Shown: positions 56,476 through 64,000 of the stretch, in pieces
Layout of the letters: each line of letters opens with the position of its first letter
Position numbering within the stretch: position 1 is the stretch's first letter
Assembly: GCF_000350225.1 (NCBI RefSeq)
Contig: NW_005179057.1
Coordinates: forward strand, 883,618-947,617
Source of the DNA: Chondrus crispus
Lineage: Eukaryota > Rhodophyta > Florideophyceae > Gigartinales > Gigartinaceae
Length of the DNA stretch: 64,000 nucleotides
Direction: 5' to 3'
Position numbers and translations under genes: made by a program
The notes under the pieces: model-generated
Databases searched by the model: none
The model's input: the letters and a program-made list of their open reading frames with translations, nothing else
What the model was told of the DNA's origin: nothing

Positions 56476-57200
56476 TTGGAGTGCCGTCTGGTCCCCCATG
56501 GAAATAGAGACGCCGAAAGGAAATCACTGCGGTTCGACTCCTCGACAGCACAGTTCCCCTGCATTCGGGTTCTCCTGTCCCTAGCCGTTCTATTCCACTT
56601 CGACCTGGCGTCTCTAGACATCGCCGGGCCAATCTACAGGCAGGTATGCTCAAAAGAAATACTTACACGCCCCTGCCGCGAGGCTGGACAAAGTACATAG
56701 ATGAAGTCTGTAAACTCCCCAAACCGGCCTACGGCCTCGTCGAATCCGGGAGTCTATGGAAGCTCTGCATAGAAGAAATGATTACGACGTATGGATTTGA
56801 GACTATATCTGGTCTACCCCCACTCTTCATTCACCACCAAGCTTCCCAGCAAAGGAAAGTCTCCCTTCTGGCTGCTAAGGTCATAGACGACATCCTGTTC
56901 GCGGGCACCTCAAAGAAGCACCGACGATTCTTCGCCGCAGTACCTAATAGCTTCAAGGATGGGCGATACATATCGGGGAGACCCTTCGTCTTCAGTCGAG
57001 TCCTGCTAATCCCAACAAGCTACCACTCTACTATTATTTCTATGCCCAAATTCATGGAAACGATAGAGTTCTTTCCGCTCACTAGGAAAGGCGAAAGCAG
57101 CACGAAGAGAAGTTCACGCAGGAGGAGCTCACTCGTCTACAAAGCCTGGCCGGGACACTCAACTTCCTGGTACATGGCGTCCAGTCTCAAGCATGCCTAG
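56476..57200 (+). pseudogene. copia reverse transcriptase (two frames)
   Basis: 56476-56700 has FDLASLDIAGPIYRQ (family: DV.GAYLQ). 56646-57200 continues with VCKLPKPAYGLVESGSLWKL and AKVIDDILFAGTS, in which YVDD is changed to VIDD, then SFKDGRYISG. The tyrosine-to-isoleucine change in the catalytic box and the frameshift indicate an inactive enzyme. Confidence 0.82.
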
Positions 57201-57263
57201 TCGCGAGCAAAATGCAACAAAACCTGTGAACCTCACGCGTGAAGGATCTCCAGCAAGCCAACA

Positions 57264-57878
57264 GTGCTCTCCATTTGTTCAATCCTCTCCCGCGTGCGCT
57301 TCAGTAACGTTCGCCGCTCTCCCCGTTCAACTGCAGCGACATGGGAGATCTTTCTCTGCCTTTATTTTGCAGATGCAAGCATCGAGCATAGCTCATATGG
57401 CCAAAAGGGATTAGTAACAGGCCTGATTATGCGTAAAACCGATTCATGTATCTACCACGTGCTGGACTGGCACAGCTCGAAGCAATCCAGGGTTTCCTTA
57501 TCATCCGTCTGAGGTGAAATACTGGAAGCCGCTGAGGCTGCAGACAGGTCGCTTCTCCTGACGCAGTGCCTATCTTCGATCGTCGGAAAGCACAACCTGT
57601 TCCCTATTGTGCTTACAGTGGACTCGTGTGGACTCTACGCTACCATCAATACGCTGCACGACGGAAAAGACTACCAACTTCGTCCCTCCGTTTCAAGAGT
57701 TCTATATTACTTTGAAGCAAAGGATATCTCAATTCTCCAGTGGATTCCAGGTCTACAAAACATCGCTGACGAATTGACAAAGGTCAATCCGGCTACCGTT
57801 CAAATCCTCGGCGATTTATTTCATTACGGAAGCTACCAGACAGTTACTATCATCATCTCAAAGAAGCATGGGTTGTGA
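57264..57878 (+). pseudogene. copia RNase H with in-frame stop
   Basis: FADASIEHSSYGQKGL gives the first catalytic Asp. DWHSSKQSRVSLSSV is followed by TGA at 57510-57512 and then, in the same frame, GEILEAAEAADRSLLL (catalytic Glu), TVDSCGLYATINT (third Asp) and WIPGLQNIADELTKVNP. A single stop breaks an otherwise continuous domain. Confidence 0.88.
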
Positions 57879-59659
57879 AGCACAGTTACTACTTAAGGTT
57901 GCTAACTACTTCGAAGATCCACCGTCCTTGGCCTCCCACTCCTGACGCCTTTTGCGTTTCTTCTCGTCAACCTTTTTCGCACCGCTGCGAGAAGGCTTCC
58001 AACGGAGCACGCGAACGTCCTGCAAAACATCGAACTTCATATCGCTACCGACGCACAGCGCAAGCGATTCTGGACAAATCCACATAGGATGCTTCTCGAC
58101 TCCATCGAGAACCACGCTTGGCTTGCATCTCGTATCAACAACCACAGCATGGTGCATCCCGCACTGCTCTCACAGTGACCATCAACACACCCTCAATTCC
58201 CCGTCTCATAAGGAAATTGACACCAAGATGAGTTTTACCGCCAGTTCCATCGCGAATGTGGCCGAGCTCAAGCCGCGGCAAGAATTCACAAAGGGCCTTC
58301 ACTAAACACCTCACACTCCGATACCGACGATTGTGCTTTCCGTCGTTGAGGTGGCTCCCCATGTCAGCTTTCCCCCTGTTAATGAACTCTTGGTCCATGC
58401 CCTGCACGCAGAACAATTTCAAGGCGTTGAGCAACGACGCGCGAAGGCACTGGTTACCGATATCGCGATGAGCGATAGCGCTTCCAATACGCATGTACGT
58501 CCGAGCATCGGCAGGTGAGTCCTGTAATGGCCGACACACGCGATACTACGGGCAGGCGCCCCGCTCGCTTAAAGAGAAGCTGCTTCATACCACCCCGGCC
58601 CGCTCGTACCATGGCTCGAGGAGCTCACAAATGATGTCGGCGGGGCGCGAGGTCGGTTGTGGAAATCCGTGAGCGCTTTGAGCAGTTGCGGCGCAGCAGG
58701 TCTCGGCGGCTGAAAGTGGGGTCGTGTGTGCAAGGTGCAATGTGCAGGTGAGGAGGCCGCTGCGTGGTGATTTGGACGCTGGACGAAGATAGGCGCTCGA
58801 GAGTGTGTGCGTCCACTGCAAATGGACAAGGCGCGGCAAAGCGCAATAACTCAACGATCTGCGATGCAGAGTTTAAATGCGCAAACGAGACGAGGGGGAA
58901 ATGGTTGCGTGGTCATCGCAGACAACGCCGACACTGGCGGGTCATGGTTCGAATCGAGCTCCGGACTACTGTCTTTGGTCGCCACGCAACGAGGGGTGTG
59001 TTGGATGCGCCTAATTCACACATATTTTAATCCATCTGTAGCATAAACACCCCCAGACGACCGAGGGTGTATGCGTAGTTCGACCTGTAGACCCCGTTCG
59101 AACGGGAAGACAGATGAAGCACCAGATAACGAGGCACAGAAGCGGGCCCTGGTAGCGGTGTGGTAGAGCGGGAAGGTCGGGGACGAGCGTACGCGCGGGC
59201 CCATCTACGCCTCGACGCCCCGGAGCAGCGCTGGGTAACGTATCAGCGCTGACGGGCGGAGGCGGATCTAGGCTCGCTCGCGCACGCGTGTGTCCCCTAC
59301 CCGCTCCCTTCCTTCTAACGCGCGAGAAGGCGAAGGCGCGTAGTTAGAATAAGCTGGGTGGACTGACCTTGGCGGTCGGTTGAGGACAAGTCCGTGCTTG
59401 TCCCCCTCCTGCCGCCGTCGGTCCGCTCCCTATTTAATATACAAAACAATCTATCATAACACTACAGTACCGAGGTACTGTAGTGGGCTACTGTAGTGCC
59501 GGTCGGCCAGCACTGTAATACTGTCAGCTATGTCGAGGCTGACAGTACACGTATCACTCGTGGTGCGTGCGCGCTTCGCTCGAGCGCTGTACACGTGTGC
59601 ACGTGACACCGGGACAAGGGACACGCTCATACCCTGTATACCCGTGTCCCTTGTCCCCC
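57879..59659. other. intergenic; unrecognised minus-strand coding-like patch
   Basis: Minus frames 58539-58135 (YRSVRCLVKALCEFLPRLEL, GGKTHLGVNFLMRRGIEGVL) and 58157-57906 (SVVLDGVEKHPMWICPESLA, SDMKFDVLQDVRVLRWKPSR) look moderately protein-like and follow each other with a small overlap. They may be one decayed gene, of no family I recognise. 59040-59450 shows no gene. 59460-59659 is rich in TACTGTAG/CACGTGTAC palindromes next to the gap. Confidence 0.3.
59611..59657. repeat. hairpin at the edge of the gap
   Basis: GGGACAAGGGACACG (59611-59625) and its exact reverse complement (59643-59657) end two bases before the N run. A further copy of GCGTGTCCCTTGTCCCC lies at 60209-60225. Confidence 0.9.
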
Positions 59660-59759
59660 NNNNNNNNNNNNNNNNNNNNNNNNNNNNNNNNNNNNNNNNN
59701 NNNNNNNNNNNNNNNNNNNNNNNNNNNNNNNNNNNNNNNNNNNNNNNNNNNNNNNNNNN
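59660..59759. other. assembly gap (exactly 100 N, size unknown)
   Basis: Exactly 100 Ns, the usual placeholder for a gap of unknown length. It cuts the tRNA-ribosyltransferase gene. Confidence 1.
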
Positions 59760-60028
59760 CGCACGACGTCGCCGCCGGGGCGCAGGGCGAGGTGGTACGT
59801 GTTCGCCAGGACGAGCTGGGCGTCGACGGTCGGGTGCAGCAGCTGGTCCGGGTGCAGCCCCTTGATGGCGGCTTGCGTCCCCACCGGCATGAACATCGGG
59901 GTGAGCGCGCTGTGGTGCGGGAGATGCAACGTGCTCGCGCGGGCTTTGTTCCAGGTGGCGTGGATCTCGAGGCGCAGCGCGGGGGAGGACGGGCCGCCGT
60001 AGCACGGCGGCGGTGGCTCGACGGCCAT
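59760..60028 (-). CDS. queuine tRNA-ribosyltransferase, N-terminal part (cut by gap)
   Basis: About 89 residues remain, from ATG 60028 (MAVEPPPPCYGG). Family motifs: LRLEIHATWNKARASTLHLP, then TPMFMPVGTQAAIKGLHPDQ, and NTYHLALRPG. The same order is found at the start of the eukaryotic catalytic subunit (QTRT1) and bacterial Tgt, where these residues form the first strands of the TIM barrel and the early substrate pocket. The enzyme exchanges guanine 34 of GUN-anticodon tRNAs for queuine. The catalytic aspartates and zinc site lie in the missing part. Sequence left of the gap does not continue the gene, so the remainder is in the gap or the gene is truncated. An open frame upstream of the ATG is Ser/Leu-rich and probably leader. 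Confidence 0.85.
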
Positions 60029-61417
60029 AAAGAGGAAGAGGGAGAGGGAGAGGGAGAGGAGAGGGGGCGGGCCGTGAGGCTGACTGTTCGTTTGAACGAG
60101 GTGATTAGAAGGATGTAGATCGGGGGGGGGTATCATGAGAACTCATGAGAACGGCGATGATGAATTGTACAGTACACAGTGTACTGTACAGGGGTCACCC
60201 GTGTATGCGCGTGTCCCTTGTCCCCGTGGTGTACACGTGGACACGCGCGGTTGTACTGTAGAGCTCGACGCTCTACAGTAGCTGATCTAGTTCTTGATCT
60301 AATCTAATTTAAACCCCCAGGGGGGGTTATACTACACCAACCAAACTGTAATTTTAGGGTTGCTGCCGGCGGTCGCCGGGAGATTACCGAGCAGCGGCCG
60401 AGGGAATAAAAACCGGGGGACTCGCGCGAGGGAGAAGGGATCCCCGGGGGTAACAACTTGAGTACCCGAACACTTCGCCGGCTGCCCGCTTCTCGTTCCC
60501 TGACGCGAGGACGACTGCCCCTCTCGACCGCCTCGCTCGCTCCCGCTGCTACCGCGCCGCCGCCGCCCTGCACCCAGCCTCTTCGTCCCCTGGCGCTCGG
60601 CTCCCTCCGCCACTGCGCCGCTGAGGCACGGCTACCGAACTAACCTCTCCCGTCCTTCCAACCCGTGTCTATCACATCTTGATCTTTACAAGATGCGTCG
60701 GCGTATTTATGTTTGTTGGTGTTTTGACAGGCTGTCTTAGTTGCTCCGTCAGATATTAGCCGGTAGCAAGGGCGCTGTAATGGAAGGACTTGTTGCGGTA
60801 GCACGTCACACTTGCGTGTGCTGTGCATTTCTGGGTAGATGTTTGGGAATATTTTGAGAAGCTGTGTTTCCATACTCGCTTTTTTCAATAGAAAAACACA
60901 TTGCCCCAGAATATTTCACAAAAGATTTGAAAATCGTTCGAAACTTGATCTGCACCGTTAGCACTTTTGTGCGGTTTGTTGTCCTATTGTTTATTATTAA
61001 TATCAACTTACCACCCCATCCACGAGCGAGGTGGGTCAATTTTTCAGGACACTTGCAAAATTTCCAAATCCGCTCTTTGTTTATGTGGGCGGAATTTATG
61101 CTTGTTGCATAGCTCGTTCAATAGGAATTCCTCCACAATTGGAAGTATGTAGAACGAATGGCCAGTTCTCGAGATAGAGCTCATACAGCGACTTCAGTCA
61201 GGGCCAATCGACGTCACACAAAATGTCGGTGTATGGGGTTATTTTGGCCTCTTTGGACTGCGAAGAGGTCCTGTTTCCACCATCACAAGATTTCCATTTA
61301 TTCGTTGGCGTGTGTACATCATCCATAATGTTAGCACAGCCCCTGAAACCATTCCAACCATCGCTCCACCGTATCTTTTCCTGGATCCTTTTCAGACAGT
61401 CCCTGACATATACCCAA
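60029..61417. other. intergenic; palindromic repeats, then AT-rich sequence
   Basis: 60160-60300 has dense TACTGTA/ACACGTG motifs and CTCTACAGTAGC as in the LTRs. AACCCCCAGGGGGGGTT occurs near 60311. No gene is seen in 60650-61417; an upstream ATG at 61223 extends the following frame but adds no recognisable domain. Confidence 0.4.
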
Positions 61418-63031
61418 ATGTCATCGATTGCACAATCGTGCAAATGCAAAGTAGGTTCATGTCACAGTTGTCCAAGCTTGTGCAGACGGTGTGGTTGCCG
61501 CTGTGATGGAGTTCCGGCACATGTGGCAATGAGCCGGAAGAGAGGGGACAGAGGTTTTAAAAACAATGCTGATCGCTCACTCAGGCCAGCAGCAAAGAAA
61601 GCACGAATTAGGTTCCAATGTACGAGTTCTCAACGAGACGTCACAGAACCTTATGGAGATTTGATGCCAATTTCTACAAGTACAGATATCTGGAAGGCGT
61701 TCGGTTGTGAAAGGGGAACCCGAAAAAGCCTGCCTTCAGAAGCACAGCGAATCTCTAACATGCGACTCAATGAGGAAGGCGGGGCTGGGTGGAGCTGTAT
61801 GGTTCAGACCGTGATAGCAGCTTCGCTGCATATCTCCGAAGTACTTTACCCTGCAAGAAGCGCCATTCTCGTAGAGGATGTGGCACGAACAATTCTACGT
61901 TTAGATTCAGACTTACCGACTGAACGCAAGAGTTTACTTACAGAATTAACTTATGTATCACGAAAAGCCCCATAGCGAAGCATTCAGGGAAGGGTTATGC
62001 GTGCTGTCCTGGTGAAAGAATTATCAAAAACTCGTTTGGATGCCATTAAAGTTGAAACTGAGCTATCCATAGGAGGACGCACTGTTGATCAGGCATACAC
62101 AGATTACAAAAAGATGGAGCGGGGACAGGAACTGGAGAAGAGTAGAATCAACATTATGAGGTTCAATGAGAATGCAGTGGAGGACGCTGTTAAGTTTATG
62201 CTGGATCCATCCAATGTTGGGACATTGTCATGGGGTCATAAACAGGTTAAACTCAATGAACAAGAAATTGTTTCCCTGCCTGCATTGCGTCGACGTAGAT
62301 CAAGAATGGACATGTATGAGGATTACGATCGCTACTGCACAGACACGGAAATTAGCACGATATCAAGGAGATCATTCTACAATGTCCTTGCACTGGTTAC
62401 TTGTGGTGAGGAAAAGCTCTTCACTGCGGTGGACTATGTAACAGGTGTGCTTGTAAATGACCAGGTGGCAGTGCTACAGCAAATTGGAGAAGATTTTGCG
62501 TCAACTGAGGAGTTGTCAAAGCGACTCACAGATTTCCTAGAATTAGTCCGCAACTTCCTTCGTCATCAGTACGACGCTCATGTGCGAAGGAATGATGACA
62601 ACGTCCATACACATGGTATATTTCACGGCCTAAAAAAGGAAACAGAAGCAACTACAGAACGACTAGGCACCTGCAATGCCTGCAGTTTTCTGGGGTTTTT
62701 CTTTGAAGATCTTAGAGACTGCATTCGCCGTGCTCTAAAAAAGCCTGTTGAACTTATCGAAGATGCACTGAACGTTGTTGATGACATTCAAGAAAAAATG
62801 GAACTTTCTCGTGGCCATCGTGTCAGGGTAGCTAATCAGCAGCGTGCTATCGGATCACTCCACGAAGATCTCAAGTCAGGTTGTGAGAATTGTGGTATAA
62901 CTACCTTCGTCCCGACCACTCGGAAACGAGGGGGGTTAGAGGTAAGGGAGCGCGCGCCGCTGGGTAACCCACGCGCGAACGCAAACCGTACGGAAGGACT
63001 CGAAAAGAGGGAAGGCTCACGTGGCCGGTGA
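61418..63031 (+). pseudogene. cysteine-rich mobile-element protein, in-frame TAG, 3' end cut by LTR
   Basis: Start ATG 61418 (MSSIAQSCKCKVGSC). A compact cysteine cluster, C-X-C-X4-C-X2-C-X3-C-X2-C-X-C-X-C in the first 35 residues, is followed by basic sequence. A TAG at 61973-61975 interrupts an otherwise open frame, and coding continues (MRAVLVKELSKTRLDAIKVE and on). Then come RRSFYNVLALVTCGEEKLFT, AVDYVTGVLVNDQVAVLQQI, FLRHQYDAHVRR, HTHGIFHGL and CNACSFLGFFFEDLRDCI. The arrangement resembles a large group of uncharacterised, transposase-associated proteins abundant in algae and cnidarians (recalled, not checked). After about residue 500 the frame enters LTR-like sequence, so the true end, where a nuclease-fold domain would be expected, is lost. 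Confidence 0.5.
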
Positions 63032-64000
63032 CGCGCAGCCGGTCGGTGGTGTTAGATCCGGACGGCCGGTCACGGGTTAGAAGCCTGAGACTAAAAGGAA
63101 AACCGGAACGGGATAGCAATTAGCCGTCAAGGGAAGGGAGGCGAGTCTGCCTCCCGTTTACTGGAACGGGGCAGGTGCCCCCGGTCTTAACCCCTAAGTG
63201 GGACGCCAGGACACCTGTCCCGCTACAGCAGCTGTTACTTACTGTATACCAGCTACTGTGCTAAATTGGCTAATTTGTGCCATTAACTACTAATTACTAA
63301 TTACTTACCGTTCGGATCCTACACGTGTAACCAGCGGGGTACCACTGTACTCCGCACCGGCCGTGTCCTGTAAATATAACTCCTTACAGTTCTTCTCGCG
63401 CTTACAGCCATCGTACTGTATCCCGGGGCGGCAGCGGTGGTGCGATTGCCTTCGCGCCGTTGTACTACAGACCCCCTTCCTTACTTCGCGATAAGTCCCC
63501 GTCGCGGCGGACTAAAATCCGTGCCAGCTGTGACGGACTTCTATCCCGAACGGAGACCATACGTCGGCTGCAGAGACGCGGCCGTACAGTAGGTACCTTC
63601 CTCGAGTCCTCAAACCCGCAGGCACACCCGCAGCGGCGGTTATCTCCCGACCCGCGCGGAGGAGTTCAGCGCTCCTGCGGTTCCCGGTTCCATCCGCGGT
63701 ACGCCACCGTTTGGATTGGGCGGCTTCCGCCTGCGCCGGGCCTCAAACAACCGACGCAAAGAAGCCTTTTTCCAGGACCCCCCCGGAGGGCTGGCCATTT
63801 TGCCAAGAATTCCCCTTCGATTTCCTCCAAAACCCCACGGGTACGCCCCCGCCAGCCCCGCAGCGGTACGTCCCAGACCTTTCCCGGTGCGTGCGGTACC
63901 TTTGTCGTCCAAAACACGAGCGAAAACCGCACGGTAGTCCCTTTCCCGAACGGTTCCTATTTGGAAACCAATAGAAACTGTAAAAAACAGTCAGAAACGG
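62925..64000. repeat. LTR-family sequence related to 46883-47540, running to the right edge
   Basis: Shares the ordered anchors listed for the 46.9-kb block. It contains GGGAGGCGAGTCTGCCTCCC (63137-63156), a stem like that in the 48.7-kb LTR. Sequence after about 63450 has no copy in the window and no recognisable gene; it may be the leader of an element whose genes lie beyond 64000. Confidence 0.6.

Larger units (their letters stand above)
45929..57878 (+). mobile_element. old copia-like retrotransposon carrying two nested insertions
   Basis: From left to right: gag-like pieces to 46882, protease-like at about 47573-47821, pre-integrase/integrase start to about 48660, then after a 6.6-kb insertion integrase end, reverse transcriptase (56476-57200) and RNase H (57264-57878). 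All are on the plus strand in copia order. A related LTR block splits gag from protease (about 46900-47500), and a complete young LTR element (48667-55281) splits the integrase. Own LTRs were not identified. Confidence 0.7.

Noticed and set aside
58930-58975. GGTTCGAATC resembling a tRNA T-loop
   Set aside because: The flanking bases do not pair into a T-stem, and no acceptor or anticodon arm can be drawn.

Overview
This is nuclear DNA of a eukaryote and most likely of a red alga; the layout resembles Chondrus crispus, but that name is an inference. Host genes are intron-poor, and the introns found are short and lie near the 5' end with GT...AG borders. Host genes sit in one compact island surrounded by LTR retrotransposons and DNA transposons. 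Two N runs (34694-35269 and 59660-59759) are scaffold gaps.

Layout. 1-2874 (-): broken Ty1/copia element running off the left edge. 3595-3946: long snap-back palindromes. 3668-10428: a segment bounded by inverted copies of a GGGGTCGC(T/G)ATATAGTGC end motif. It holds a possible small host gene (4656-5296) and a broken minus-strand transposon gene joining a DDE-type transposase region to a PD-(D/E)XK nuclease-like region. 11168-12385 (+): unidentified Ala-rich frame with two internal stops. 13940-14488 (-): end of a Ty3/gypsy integrase. 14858-18812: PIF/Harbinger element with a Myb/SANT-like gene and a frameshifted transposase in convergent orientation.

19709-34549 is the host island. It holds PDCD2/TSR4-like (-), a three-exon p24 cargo receptor (+), EXO1 nuclease with a 41-bp first exon (-), a putative plastid membrane PH-domain protein (+), ArfGAP with RD-rich, Lys-rich and Met/Gly-rich tails (-), glutamine-synthetase-family protein with a 63-bp first exon (-), ribosomal protein uL13/RPL13A (+) and an akirin-like protein (-). 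These are unrelated housekeeping genes: ribosome biogenesis and translation, DNA repair, vesicle traffic, nitrogen/amine metabolism and nuclear regulation.

36296-43790 is a complete but decayed Ty1/copia element (-) with TG...CA LTRs and a perfect CTGAT target duplication. Its two LTRs differ in length by 370 bp, and an antisense reading frame lies between RNase H and the 3' LTR. 45929-57878 is an older plus-strand copia-like element. It is interrupted by a solo-LTR-like block (about 46900-47500) and by a young 6.6-kb LTR element (48667-55281) whose 485-bp LTRs differ at one site by eye and which shows gag but no recognisable pol. 59760-60028 (-) is the 5' end of a queuine tRNA-ribosyltransferase gene cut by a gap. 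61418-63031 (+) is a cysteine-rich mobile-element protein gene cut by a second LTR of the 46.9-kb type, which runs towards the right edge.

A recurring pattern in the element genes is an otherwise open frame broken by isolated in-frame stops, as expected from recent C-to-T decay; readthrough is a less likely alternative.
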